Assembly (NCBI RefSeq): GCF_002006345.1
Contig: NZ_LZZM01000188.1
Location: forward strand, 1-44,591
Direction of reading: 5' to 3'
Source: Clostridium puniceum
Lineage (GTDB): Bacteria; Bacillota; Clostridia; Clostridiales; Clostridiaceae
DNA length: 44,591 nt
The notes below the pieces were generated by a model that saw only the letters and a list, made by a program, of their open reading frames with translations, ran no database searches and was not told where the DNA came from. The position numbers and the translations under genes were made by a program. Within the stretch, counting starts at the first letter, position 1; each line of letters opens with the position of its first letter. This document shows positions 8,388-17,035 of the stretch, piece after piece.

Positions 8388-9503
8388 ATGGATAAGTTTG
8401 TATTATATCTCATAGGGATTTTTTTTATATTAGGAGGAATTGACTATATATTGGGAAATCCTTTAAAAATTGGTGGAAAATTTGAGGAAGGGATAAAGAC
8501 CATGGGTGCTTTAGGTCTTGGTATGATAGGAATATATTCTTTAGCACCTATATTATCAAATGTTTTAGCTTTTATAATTGTTCCAATTTCAGAAGTATTT
8601 AAATTAGATCCTTCGATATTTCCTTCGGCTTTATTAGCTGTTGATATGGGAGGATATCAAATAGCTAGTGAGCTAGCTTTAACTAAGGAAATGGGGTTAT
8701 TCTCAGGAATTATTGTAGGGTCAACATTAGGGGCAACTATTAGTTTTTCCATACCTGTTGCTATTGGAATGATTTCTAAGGAAGATGAAAAGTATTTTTC
8801 TAAAGGCGTTATGATTGGTATTATTGCTATACCTTTTGGATGTCTTGCTGGTGGTATATGGCAGAATATAAATATTGGTATATTAATATGGAATGTTTTA
8901 CCTATATTCATTTTTTCTATTGCACTCGGAATAGGATTATTAAAGTTTCATAATACTTTAATGAAGGGTTTTAATATATTTGGAAAATTAATAATGGCAT
9001 TAAGTGTTGTGGGATTATTATTACAAGGAGTGGAAGCTATATTTCAATTAAAAGTTATATCAGGTTTAGCACCGCTTTCTGAATCTACATATATTGTTGG
9101 GAAGATTGCTTTTGTTTTAGCAGGAGCTTATCCTATGCTTGAAGTAATAAATCGTATATTTAAGGATGGAATTGAAAAAATAGGTGACAAGTTTGGAATT
9201 AATTCAGTCTCAGTTGCGGGTATTTTAGGAAACTTAGCTAGTAACCTTTTAATATTTGGAACATATGGGAAAATGGACCCTAAAGGCAAAGTTATTTGCA
9301 CTGCATTTGCTGTAAGCGGAGCTTTTGTTTTTGGAGGGCAATTTGGTTTTGTGTCAGGAATAGCGCCTGAAATATTAGGAGCATTTATTATATCTAAGAT
9401 TATAGCTGGAATAATAAGTATTGTGCTAGCTGTATGGTTATATGAACGCGAATATAAAGAATGTAATATTAAAGAAAGCAGAGGTATAAAATATGAAAAT
9501 TAA
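8388..9503 (+). CDS. eutH: EutH-like ethanolamine permease
   Basis: 371-aa integral membrane protein of the EutH family, which imports ethanolamine (or a related small amine) across the cytoplasmic membrane. About ten hydrophobic segments are visible. Characteristic stretches: GGKFEEGIKTMGALGLGMIG near the N-terminus, ALLAVDMGGYQIASELA, GCLAGGIW and LAGAYPMLEVI. The ATG at 8388 follows AAGGAG at proper spacing; an in-frame ATG at 8355 has no good site and is not used. The gene overlaps the Xaa-Pro aminopeptidase gene by 11 nt, so the two are co-translated. No ethanolamine ammonia-lyase, microcompartment or other eut genes are in the window, so the substrate may differ from that of classical EutH. 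Confidence 0.88.
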   Translation: MDKFVLYLIGIFFILGGIDYILGNPLKIGGKFEEGIKTMGALGLGMIGIYSLAPILSNVLAFIIVPISEVFKLDPSIFPSALLAVDMGGYQIASELALTKEMGLFSGIIVGSTLGATISFSIPVAIGMISKEDEKYFSKGVMIGIIAIPFGCLAGGIWQNINIGILIWNVLPIFIFSIALGIGLLKFHNTLMKGFNIFGKLIMALSVVGLLLQGVEAIFQLKVISGLAPLSESTYIVGKIAFVLAGAYPMLEVINRIFKDGIEKIGDKFGINSVSVAGILGNLASNLLIFGTYGKMDPKGKVICTAFAVSGAFVFGGQFGFVSGIAPEILGAFIISKIIAGIISIVLAVWLYEREYKECNIKESRGIKYEN

Positions 9504-11271
9504 AGAAAAAATTGAAGCAATAAGACAATTGATGAAAGAAAATGACATGGATGCGTACATAGTTCCTAGTTTTGATGCGCATCAGAGTGAATATGTAGCA
9601 GATTATTGGAAAAGTAGAGAATGGATATCGGGATTTACAGGCTCAGCTGGAACTGTAGTAATTACATTAGATGATGCTGGATTATGGACAGATGGAAGAT
9701 ACTATATTCAAGCAGAAAAACAACTTGAAGGCTCTGGAATTAGATTATTTAAGGCAGCAGAACCAGAGGTACCTTCTTTTATAGAATGGTTAAGAGATAC
9801 TCTTAAGGAAAAAAATAATGTTGGATTTGATGGTAATATTATTTCAGTAGATATGGTAAAAGATATGCATAAGGAATTTGACACTAAAAATATAGGATTA
9901 ATAATTAAACAGGATTTAATTAATGAAATATGGTCAGACAGACCAGAAATACCTAAAAGTTCAGTATTTATACATGAAGTAAAATATGCAGGAAAGTCCA
10001 TAACAGAAAAGTTAAATCAAGTAAGAGAAGAAATGAATAATAAAGGTGCCAACCATTATCTATTAACTTCATTAGATGATATTGCATGGCTTTTAAATAT
10101 AAGAGGAAATGATGTTCCAAACAATCCAGTTGTAATCTCTAATGTAATAGTAGCACAAGATAAATGTTATTTATTTATTGATTCTTCAAAGGTTTCTAAA
10201 GATATTGAATTAATCATAGGAGATGAAGGAATTGAGCTAAAAGATTATAATGAAATTGAAAAGTTTTTACAAGGTCTTACGGATAAAGATACAATTATCT
10301 TTGACAGCAGCAAAACAAATATATGTTTATACAATGCTATAGGGAAAAATACAAAAAAAGTTGAAATGATTAATATTACTACTAATTTAAAGGGAATTAA
10401 AAATGAAATTGAAATAGAAAATTTAAAGAATTGTGAAGTGATTGATGGAGTTGCTATGGTCAAATTTATAAAATGGCTAAAGACTTCTGTAAATAAAGAA
10501 AAAATAACAGAGATTTCAGCATCAGATAAACTAGAAGAGTTTAGATCACAAGGAGAATTATTTGCAGGTCTTAGCTTTGATTCTATAGCAGGATATAAAG
10601 ATCATGCAGCAATGATGCATTATAAAGCAAATGAAGAAACTCAATATACTTTAAAAGATGAAGGTTTTTTCTTAGTAGATTCAGGTGGACAATATTACAA
10701 TGGAACAACAGATACAACAAGAACTATAGTACTAGGAAATCTTACAGAAGAAGAAAAGAGAGATTATACTTTAGTTTTAAAAGCTAACATTGCATTAAGT
10801 ACAGCAAAATTTTTATATGGAGCAACAGGTGCTAATTTAGATATATTAGCAAGACAACCAATTTGGAAATATGGCATTGATTATAAATGTGGAACAGGTC
10901 ATGGTGTTGGATTTTTCTTAAATGTCCATGAAGGTCCTCAAGGATTTAGAGCTAATAACTATATAAAACTAGAAAAAGGAATGATTCTTACTAATGAACC
11001 AGGAATTTATAAAGAAGGAAAGTTTGGTGTAAGAACTGAAAATATGATGATTGTAGTTGAAGATGAAAAAACAGAATTTGGCCAATTTATGAAGTTTGAA
11101 GCAATCACATATTGTCCTATTGATCTAGATGGAATTAATAGTCAAATGATGACAGAAGAAGAAAAACAATGGCTAAATGATTATCATAAAAATGTGTATA
11201 CAAAACTTTCTCCTTATTTAACAGAAGAAGAAAAACAATGGCTAAAAGAAGAAACACGAGAAATAGCATAA
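9493..11271 (+). CDS. Xaa-Pro aminopeptidase (M24B family), long form
   Basis: Cytosolic dinuclear-metal peptidase removing an N-terminal residue that precedes proline. The 592-aa length fits the three-domain form (two creatinase-like N-terminal domains plus the pita-bread catalytic domain). Predicted metal ligands are visible: D396 (LVDSGGQYY), D407 (GTTDTTR), H470 (GTGHGVGFF), E502 (NEPGIY) and E516 (VRTENMM). The N-terminal AYIVPSFDAHQSEYVADYW is typical. Near the C-terminus TEEEKQWL occurs twice about 24 residues apart; this is a family feature. It overlaps the EutH-like gene by 11 nt, so peptide breakdown and amine uptake may be co-expressed. No signal peptide. Confidence 0.95.
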   Translation: MKIKEKIEAIRQLMKENDMDAYIVPSFDAHQSEYVADYWKSREWISGFTGSAGTVVITLDDAGLWTDGRYYIQAEKQLEGSGIRLFKAAEPEVPSFIEWLRDTLKEKNNVGFDGNIISVDMVKDMHKEFDTKNIGLIIKQDLINEIWSDRPEIPKSSVFIHEVKYAGKSITEKLNQVREEMNNKGANHYLLTSLDDIAWLLNIRGNDVPNNPVVISNVIVAQDKCYLFIDSSKVSKDIELIIGDEGIELKDYNEIEKFLQGLTDKDTIIFDSSKTNICLYNAIGKNTKKVEMINITTNLKGIKNEIEIENLKNCEVIDGVAMVKFIKWLKTSVNKEKITEISASDKLEEFRSQGELFAGLSFDSIAGYKDHAAMMHYKANEETQYTLKDEGFFLVDSGGQYYNGTTDTTRTIVLGNLTEEEKRDYTLVLKANIALSTAKFLYGATGANLDILARQPIWKYGIDYKCGTGHGVGFFLNVHEGPQGFRANNYIKLEKGMILTNEPGIYKEGKFGVRTENMMIVVEDEKTEFGQFMKFEAITYCPIDLDGINSQMMTEEEKQWLNDYHKNVYTKLSPYLTEEEKQWLKEETREIA

Positions 11272-11349
11272 TATTTTAGTTTTTTTACGCCTCAGTATAT
11301 ATTAGAGAGCATAGATTTAATTAAGTATTTTTTGTTTTACTCACACAAA

Positions 11350-11383
11350 TATTTAGATAAACATAAAATATAGTATCTAAATA
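11350..11383 (+). promoter_or_regulatory. Inverted repeat just upstream of the ymaF ribosome binding site
   Basis: A perfect 10-bp inverted repeat (TATTTAGATA at 11350-11359, TATCTAAATA at 11374-11383) ends 2-3 nt before the GAGGAGG site of the next gene. It could be a repressor operator or an mRNA stem affecting translation. It is AT-rich, so chance is possible. Confidence 0.4.
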
Positions 11384-11400
11384 CTGAGGAGGAAATTCTA

Positions 11401-11769
11401 ATGGGACACAATGGAATTAACTGTAATACTCAAGGAACAAGTGGATTTAGTGTGAGAAATCATAATCATGAATTTTTATCAAGTACAAATTTTGAAAGAG
11501 ATGAAGCACGTGAATTACACAATCATCGCATTGCTGGTGTGACTGGTCCTGCAATTATAGCTGGTAAGTCTCATGTACACAAAATTAATGTGCTTACAGA
11601 TACTTTTCATGATCATTTTCATGGGATTTGTGATACTACCGGTCCAGCTCTTTATCTTCCAAATGGTAAACATGTTCATTTAATAAAGGGTGAAACCACA
11701 AATAATGATGGACATGATCATGATTATTATTTTGTTACCTTAATTGAGGATCCTACTAATTTACCATAA
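11401..11769 (+). CDS. ymaF: YmaF family His-rich protein
   Basis: 122-aa cytosolic protein recognised as YmaF family; the biochemical role of the family is unknown. It contains 14 His, mostly in HxH pairs spread along the chain (NHNH, HNH, HVH, HDHFH, HVH, HDH), in a repeating pattern in which a segment with TGP precedes each pair (GVTGPAIIAGKSHVH, DTTGPALYLPNGKHVH). This suggests an internal duplication and metal binding; the metal role is inferred. A strong GAGGAGG precedes the ATG, and an inverted repeat lies directly upstream of it. It is a single-gene unit with its own terminator. Confidence 0.88.
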   Translation: MGHNGINCNTQGTSGFSVRNHNHEFLSSTNFERDEARELHNHRIAGVTGPAIIAGKSHVHKINVLTDTFHDHFHGICDTTGPALYLPNGKHVHLIKGETTNNDGHDHDYYFVTLIEDPTNLP

Positions 11770-11793
11770 AATATTAATTTTAAATAATATTAA

Positions 11794-11842
11794 TTAAAGG
11801 CTAGGAAATTTAAAAGTAAAATTTTAATTTTCTAGCCTTTAA
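11794..11842 (+). terminator. Terminator after ymaF
   Basis: TTAAAGGCTAG (11794-11804) pairs with CTAGCCTTTAA (11832-11842), with an AT-rich extension of the stem inside. Confidence 0.8.
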
Positions 11843-12022
11843 TATGTATAAGATTTCATTATGAATTTATAGTAATAATTCATCAATATAGTCATAAGAT
11901 TTCCGTATTATATTTAAAGTGATTTGTATTTAATGAAACTATGAAAAAATTGAAATATTTATTAATAAATTGGAAAAATACATGGTTTGAAATGAGAAAA
12001 AAAGAAGAGTAATATTGAGGAG

Positions 12023-12074
12023 TGTATATTCATGCTAATATACATCACTGTAATTAATAATATATTATTAATTA
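12023..12074. repeat. Two palindromes upstream of yjeM
   Basis: TGTATATT/AATATACA form an 8-bp inverted repeat (12023-12030 and 12037-12044), and a perfect 24-bp palindrome made only of A and T follows at 12051-12074. They lie 80-130 bp before the permease start, in a 383-bp gap that otherwise holds only the ymaF terminator. They may be operator sites or curved AT-rich DNA. Confidence 0.35.
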
Positions 12075-12152
12075 ACCGCAAATACTAATACTTAGCAATT
12101 TAAACTTTGTTTTAAAGCATAAACTTAATCAAAAAATAAAGGAGCAAAATTA

Positions 12153-13640
12153 ATGAGCAAAAAAGAAAAGGAAAAGAAGTTAACTTTAATAACATTAATT
12201 CTAATGATTTTTACATCAGTTTTTGGATTTGCTAATATGCCAAGATCTTTTTATCTTATGGGTTATGGTGCAATCCCATGGTTTATATTAGGTGGGATAA
12301 CATTTTTTGTACCATTTGCTTTTATGATGTCAGAATATGGATCTGCTTTTAAAGAAGAAAAAGGTGGTATATATTCATGGATGGAAAAATCAGCAGGTTC
12401 TAAATTTGCATTTATAGGAGTTTTCATGTGGTATGCATCATATATAGTATGGATGATAAATATTTGTTCAACTATTTGGATACCATTATCAAACACAATT
12501 TTTGGTGTTGATACTACTTCAAAGTGGGGAATGTTGGGATTAAATTCTACACAAGTAATTGGTATATTAGGAGTTATATGGGTGATGACCACTTTCCTTA
12601 TATCTAAAAAAGGTATAAATAGAATAACTAAAATAACATCTATTGGTGGAATGGCAGTTGCATTATTAAATATAGGTCTTATAATGGGAGCAATTATAGT
12701 ATTAATATTAAATAACGGACAATTTAAACAACCTATTACATCAGCTATATCATTTGTGAATTCCCCAAATCCATCGTATCATAGTGCTATTTCAATGCTA
12801 TCATTTTTAGTTTTTGCATTATTCGCATATGGTGGCATAGAAGCGGCTTCTGGTTTAGTTGATCAAACTGAAAATCCGGAAAAGACTTTTCCTCGTGGTA
12901 TATTAATAGCAGCTGCTATAATTTCTGTTGGATATTCTCTTGGAATTTTCTTGATTGGTATCTTTACTAATTGGACTGCTACTCTTTCTGGAGAAAATGT
13001 AAATATGGCAAATGTGGCATATGTTGTAATGAATAATTTAGGGTTTACTTTAGGAAATTCACTAGGATTAACAAATACTTTATCTATTCAAATTGGTAAC
13101 TGGATTGCAAGATTTGTTGGATTATCTATGTTCTTAGCACTGACTGGTGCATTTTTCACTTTATCTTATGCACCACTTAAGCAATTGGTTGAAGGAACAC
13201 CAGCAAAATTATGGCCTGAAAAGATGGCTGAAATAGATAAAAATGATATGCCAATAAATGCAATGGCTGTACAAACAGCTGTAGTAGCAGTAATGGTATT
13301 ATTCATTTCAATGGGAGGAAAGAGTGCAAAAGCATTTTTTGAAATGTTAGTATTAATGACAAATGTAGCAATGACTTTGCCATATCTTTTCTTATCGGTT
13401 GCGTATATTTCATTTAGAAAGAAAGATTCTATAGAAAAACCATTTTTGGTATTAAAAAATAAAACTTTTGCAGTGTATATTGGAATTTTAGTAACTATAG
13501 TCGTTGGCTTTGCTAATTTCTTTACAATTATAGAGCCCGCTATTAATGGAAATTATAAATCTACAATTGCGATGATTGCAGGACCATTAATATTTATTAT
13601 AATAGCATTAAGAATTTATGCAAATGGTGAAAAGAAATAA
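12153..13640 (+). CDS. yjeM: Amino acid permease, YjeM-like (glutamate/GABA antiporter family)
   Basis: 495-aa polytopic membrane protein of the APC superfamily with about 12 hydrophobic segments. It matches E. coli YjeM, as recalled, along its length: the N-terminal LILMIFTSVFGFANMPRSFY with YLMGYGAIPW, then EEKGGIYSWME, the loop FAYGGIEAASGLVDQTENPE and the ending TFFTIIEPAI-like region. YjeM is placed with glutamate/GABA antiporters, but its substrate is not firmly known. No glutamate decarboxylase gene accompanies it, so GABA exchange is not assumed. GGAG precedes the ATG at normal distance; a terminator follows, so it is a single-gene unit. Confidence 0.9.
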   Translation: MSKKEKEKKLTLITLILMIFTSVFGFANMPRSFYLMGYGAIPWFILGGITFFVPFAFMMSEYGSAFKEEKGGIYSWMEKSAGSKFAFIGVFMWYASYIVWMINICSTIWIPLSNTIFGVDTTSKWGMLGLNSTQVIGILGVIWVMTTFLISKKGINRITKITSIGGMAVALLNIGLIMGAIIVLILNNGQFKQPITSAISFVNSPNPSYHSAISMLSFLVFALFAYGGIEAASGLVDQTENPEKTFPRGILIAAAIISVGYSLGIFLIGIFTNWTATLSGENVNMANVAYVVMNNLGFTLGNSLGLTNTLSIQIGNWIARFVGLSMFLALTGAFFTLSYAPLKQLVEGTPAKLWPEKMAEIDKNDMPINAMAVQTAVVAVMVLFISMGGKSAKAFFEMLVLMTNVAMTLPYLFLSVAYISFRKKDSIEKPFLVLKNKTFAVYIGILVTIVVGFANFFTIIEPAINGNYKSTIAMIAGPLIFIIIALRIYANGEKK

Positions 13641-13654
13641 AAGATTAGAAGTTT

Positions 13655-13713
13655 AAGCTTATCTAAAAAGTGTTTAGGTATATATCCTAAATACTTTTTA
13701 GGTAGGCTTTTTG
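13655..13713 (+). terminator. Terminator after yjeM
   Basis: A long hairpin: CTAAAAAGTGTTTAGG pairs with CCTAAATACTTTTTAG, extended outward by AAGC/GCTT, then a T-run. Confidence 0.85.
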
Positions 13714-13910
13714 TTTTAAGAGCTATTATAATTTAGTTCTTATATGATTTTAACCTCATAATACATCTTATTTTAATTCCATACGGATGTTTTAGAAAAA
13801 TGTTGTTTATAAAGCAAGTTATTCTTAATTTATATTTATTAATGTATATTTCACTTTAAAATTTCAAATATTACTTAAGAAAATATTAAGAACTATTAAA
13901 GAAATTAATC

Positions 13911-13939
13911 TTGATTATAAATATATTTCCTTATATAAT
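13911..13939 (+). promoter_or_regulatory. Sigma-A promoter of the GntR-ABC operon
   Basis: TTGATT (13911-13916) and TATAAT (13934-13939) with exactly 17 bp between. The operator-like palindrome begins 2 bp downstream and would cover the transcription start. Confidence 0.75.
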
Positions 13940-13940
13940 T

Positions 13941-13969
13941 TAAGTGTACTATATGATATAGTGCACTTA
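13941..13969. promoter_or_regulatory. 29-bp palindrome, probable operator of the YtrA-type regulator
   Basis: The half-sites TAAGTGTACTATAT and ATATAGTGCACTTA are symmetric about G13955 with one mismatched pair in 14. The position, over the expected +1 and just before the first gene's ribosome binding site, is what autoregulation by the operon's own GntR repressor requires. Binding is inferred, not seen. Confidence 0.7.
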
Positions 13970-13990
13970 ATACAGACTGGAGGAATAATT

Positions 13991-14539
13991 ATGAAAAAAT
14001 CAACAACAGTAGTTGTACTTGGATTTTTCGTTGTGATTACAGCTTTGCTTGGTATGAATGGTGAAAAACTGTATCAGAAACAAAAACTTTTTGAAACAGT
14101 TGATGAAGTACTTCATCAATTAGATAATAAGCCATTAAAAGAAGTTAATGAAAAAGGTATATTCACTGAATCTAATGATTTGAAAGAGTGTTTTTCTGAA
14201 AGAAAAAGGTTAACTGATTCAAGATTCGATTATGGAAAAATAGGAATAGCAAAATTAGGAGAACTTAATGATAATGATAAGCAAGAAATTTTAGAAGAGT
14301 ATAATGCATTTAGAAATCAATTTTCTAAGAGAAGAGAAATAACAAAAGAAGAACCAGTTAGAATATATATAGAGGCTTGGTATTCACACTTAGATAATGG
14401 AAAGAGAGTATATGTTAATCCAAGAAAGATTAAGATTGATTTAGTATTTATAGATGAAGGTGAAGGCTTAGTAATTGATTATATAATGGAAAAAAACGAT
14501 GAAAAGCTTAATGATGAAGAGGGAAATAAAGATGCTTAG
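13991..14539 (+). CDS. Membrane-anchored protein of unknown function, first gene of the GntR-ABC operon
   Basis: 182-aa protein with one N-terminal hydrophobic segment (residues about 6-22, TVVVLGFFVVITALLGM) and a charged remainder, probably outside the cell. There is no lipobox Cys, so it is an uncleaved anchor or a signal peptide. I recognise no domain. The mid-region has a helical stretch (LGELNDNDKQEILEEYNAF) and the C-terminal part is beta-like (VRIYIEAWYSHLDNGKRVYV). The ATG at 13991 follows GGAGG; the frame is open further upstream but that would run into the operator. It overlaps the GntR gene by 8 nt. By position it could be an accessory or sensor part of the ABC system encoded next. 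Confidence 0.8.
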   Translation: MKKSTTVVVLGFFVVITALLGMNGEKLYQKQKLFETVDEVLHQLDNKPLKEVNEKGIFTESNDLKECFSERKRLTDSRFDYGKIGIAKLGELNDNDKQEILEEYNAFRNQFSKRREITKEEPVRIYIEAWYSHLDNGKRVYVNPRKIKIDLVFIDEGEGLVIDYIMEKNDEKLNDEEGNKDA

Positions 14540-14930
14540 TATAGATCCTAGGAGCAGTACTCCTATTTATGAACAAATAGAACTTGGAGTTAAGGAACTT
14601 ATTCTAAAGGGAGCTTTAAAAGCAGGTGAAAAATTACCTTCAGTTAGGGAGATGTCTTCTATACTTACAATAAACCCCAATACTATAAGTAAAGCTTATG
14701 GTGAATTAGAAAGAGACGGAATAATTGAAACTTTAAGGGGAAAAGGAACTTTTATAACACAGAATTTTGAGAGGAAAGTAGATGAGAAAAAGATGGAGTA
14801 TATTTCAGAAGAATTAAAAAAAATTATACTTGAAGCTAATTATAGCGGAATTAATAAGGAAGAATTTATGAAACTAGCACTTCGGATATTTTCAGAGTTA
14901 GGGGTGAACGATAATGATAGAAGTAAATAA
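14532..14930 (+). CDS. GntR family transcriptional regulator, YtrA subfamily
   Basis: 132-aa DNA-binding repressor. The N-terminal winged helix-turn-helix is complete (PIYEQIELGVKELILKGALK, then KLPSVREMSSILTINPNTIS and KAYGELERDGIIETLRGKGTF). The short C-terminal part (about 70-132) is a helical dimerisation region with no ligand-binding domain, which defines the YtrA subfamily. Such regulators usually control the ABC transporter gene beside them and often respond to cell-wall-active compounds. It overlaps the upstream gene by 8 nt and the ATPase gene by 17 nt. The start at 14532 is preceded by AGAGGG; in-frame starts further upstream are not used. The 29-bp palindrome at 13941-13969 is its likely target. 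Confidence 0.92.
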   Translation: MLSIDPRSSTPIYEQIELGVKELILKGALKAGEKLPSVREMSSILTINPNTISKAYGELERDGIIETLRGKGTFITQNFERKVDEKKMEYISEELKKIILEANYSGINKEEFMKLALRIFSELGVNDNDRSK

Positions 14931-15810
14931 TTTATCATTTGAAATAGATGGAAAGAAGATTTTAAATGATATAAATTTAAAAATAAACAGAGGTAAGATA
15001 TTTGGAATTATAGGACCAAATGGAGTTGGAAAAACTACTTTACTTAGATGCTTAACAGGTATATATAATCCAACCTCGGGAAATGTTAGCTATGATGGGC
15101 AAATAGTTTATGATAATCCAGCAGTTAAAAACAAAATAGGATATGTAGCAGATGAAAACATAATGCATACAAATTTTAAAGTTTGTGAAATATTAAAATA
15201 TTACAAGTATTCTTATTCAGATTTTGATGAAAAAAAATTTAATGAACTAAATAAAATTTTTAAGATTTCTACAAATAAATTTGTATTTCAACTTTCGAAA
15301 GGTATGAAGATGAGGCTTTCAATAATGCTTGCTTTTTCTATACATGCAAATTATTTAATATTGGATGAGCCAACCTCAGGATTAGATGCAATACTTAAAA
15401 ATAAACTTCTTAATATATTTGTAGATGAAGTATTTGAAAATAATACAACAATAATAATAAGTTCTCATCATTTAGGGGAGCTCGAAAGAATCTGTGATGA
15501 TGTAGCTATTTTTGATGAAGGTGTAGTTTCATATGAAAACTCAATAGAAAACATGAAAAGCAAGATTAAAAAAGTACAGGTTGCCTTTGATGAACCTGTT
15601 TATGAAGAAGATTTAAATTTAAAAGGGATTTTTAAGATAAGTAAAATTGGTAGAGTTTTTACAATTATAACTGATGAATATGATGAAGAATTTATAAATA
15701 ATCTAAATAAATTTAAACCATTATTTATTGAAGAAATTGATCTTAGCTTAGAAGATATCTTTATCTATAAGGTTGATAAGGAGGATAAAAATGAAGAAAT
15801 ATTTAAATAA
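14914..15810 (+). CDS. ABC transporter ATP-binding protein
   Basis: 298-aa ATPase subunit. Seen: Walker A GPNGVGKTT (residues 34-42), signature LSKGM (126-130; the usual second G is K here), Walker B YLILDEP (146-152) with the D-loop SGLDA, and the switch His in IIISSHHLGELE. A C-terminal extension of about 80 residues is common in YtrB-type and drug/antibiotic exporters. It is in the same operon as a YtrA-type repressor and a single permease, so export or detoxification of a membrane-active compound is the likely role, by analogy. It overlaps both neighbours (17 nt upstream, 20 nt downstream). Confidence 0.95.
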   Translation: MIEVNNLSFEIDGKKILNDINLKINRGKIFGIIGPNGVGKTTLLRCLTGIYNPTSGNVSYDGQIVYDNPAVKNKIGYVADENIMHTNFKVCEILKYYKYSYSDFDEKKFNELNKIFKISTNKFVFQLSKGMKMRLSIMLAFSIHANYLILDEPTSGLDAILKNKLLNIFVDEVFENNTTIIISSHHLGELERICDDVAIFDEGVVSYENSIENMKSKIKKVQVAFDEPVYEEDLNLKGIFKISKIGRVFTIITDEYDEEFINNLNKFKPLFIEEIDLSLEDIFIYKVDKEDKNEEIFK

Positions 15811-16852
15811 GGGATTAATTTATAACTGGTTTAATTCAGCTAAAATACCGATAATTATTGGACTATTGAGCTGGGGATTCATAGCAAATTCAATTATAAC
15901 TATTGAATTAAATAAAACAAAATTACAAATAGCAGAATCATTTTTTAATGATTTTAGTACTACTAATTTGGAAAATTATTTTGGATTAGGAGTTATATTT
16001 ATAGCTATATATTTTATAGCTCAAGGAATTAATAAAAGAAATACAGCAATGTTTTTAGCTAGTGGACCTTACACTAAAAAACAAATTAAATATAATGAAT
16101 TAATGTGTGTTTTAATTACATTGATATTTTTTGTTTTAACATATGTTTATATAGCTTTTATGGCATATATTCGAAATAGAGAACTTTTAGCCATTATTGA
16201 AGGTTATAGGAGTATTGTTTTAATAGAAATTGCTAGAATAGTTTTAATAGGAATAATAGGGATAATGTTTATGCTTACTGTTGATTTATTATTTTCTAAT
16301 GCAGTGATAGGACTTATTAGTATGATTTTTGTAATGCCAATATCAATTTATATTGTTGTAGTAAAAATATTTGAAACTATAGAATACACTGGAATATATA
16401 GTAGGTATGCATTAGAAAATAATATTAATAGTTTAGATAGTGAATTTCAAAAATATACTATTAAAGTTTTAATCAATCGAGGAACTATAAGGGAAGTAAG
16501 ACTTAGAGAATTGTTTTTTGAAATAGTTATTGCTTTAAGTATAATTGCAATTATGTTTTTTATTTTTAATGTAACTCAAAAAAGATATAAGTTAGAATGT
16601 TGTAATAAGATATTTTCATCTAAAACTAATGAAAATATTATACTTTCATTAGTGGCTACAGCAATTGGTTCATTTGCATCTTTATTTTTATTATCAGGTT
16701 TTATAAATAATATGCAACGCAGAAATGGTGAATATTTGCCTTTAGGTGGATTAAATTTAGTTAAAGGTCTGGGTGCTGACTTGTTTTGTGTAGTAATTGT
16801 AGGGGGGATAGCATATACGATAATGAAAAAGGTATTAAAAGCTTTAGTATAG
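15791..16852 (+). CDS. ABC transporter permease
   Basis: 353-aa polytopic membrane protein with about eight hydrophobic segments (for example residues 20-37, 60-80, 104-126, 140-195, 243-262, 286-308, 328-348). It has no recognisable substrate motif. The ATG at 15791 follows AAGGAGG and lies inside the end of the ATPase gene (20-nt overlap), so it is translationally coupled and the natural partner of that ATPase. The arrangement resembles the permease genes of the Bacillus ytr operon. It is the last gene of the operon; no hairpin follows at once, and the first convincing terminator is about 180 nt downstream. Confidence 0.88.
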   Translation: MKKYLNKGLIYNWFNSAKIPIIIGLLSWGFIANSIITIELNKTKLQIAESFFNDFSTTNLENYFGLGVIFIAIYFIAQGINKRNTAMFLASGPYTKKQIKYNELMCVLITLIFFVLTYVYIAFMAYIRNRELLAIIEGYRSIVLIEIARIVLIGIIGIMFMLTVDLLFSNAVIGLISMIFVMPISIYIVVVKIFETIEYTGIYSRYALENNINSLDSEFQKYTIKVLINRGTIREVRLRELFFEIVIALSIIAIMFFIFNVTQKRYKLECCNKIFSSKTNENIILSLVATAIGSFASLFLLSGFINNMQRRNGEYLPLGGLNLVKGLGADLFCVVIVGGIAYTIMKKVLKALV

Positions 16853-16894
16853 AGTGATTAGTTAGATTAATATTCTTTCCAATATTATGGATTT

Positions 16895-16979
16895 GCAATG
16901 TGTTTTATAAATTTTCATAATTAACTAAATATATATTCCAATAAAGAAATCACACATATATTTAGTTACTGTACATTGC
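16895..16979 (+). promoter_or_regulatory. Nested inverted repeats between the ABC operon and the Cys-rich gene
   Basis: A perfect 13-bp pair (TAACTAAATATAT at 16922-16934, ATATATTTAGTTA at 16956-16968) lies inside an outer 7-bp pair (GCAATGT at 16895-16901, ACATTGC at 16973-16979). With the terminator at 17036-17084 this could be the 3' UTR of the ABC operon or a small RNA of about 150-200 nt. No RNA family is recognised and no promoter is convincing. Confidence 0.35.
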
Positions 16980-17035
16980 TTTAATATAGTAAATTAATTT
17001 ATTGTTTTAACAATTAGATTTATACAATACTGAAA

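Noticed and set aside
11151..11256. Repeated DNA in the 3' end of the aminopeptidase gene as a mobile or recombination repeat
   Set aside because: It encodes the twice-occurring TEEEKQWL of a C-terminal segment that is normal in this family.
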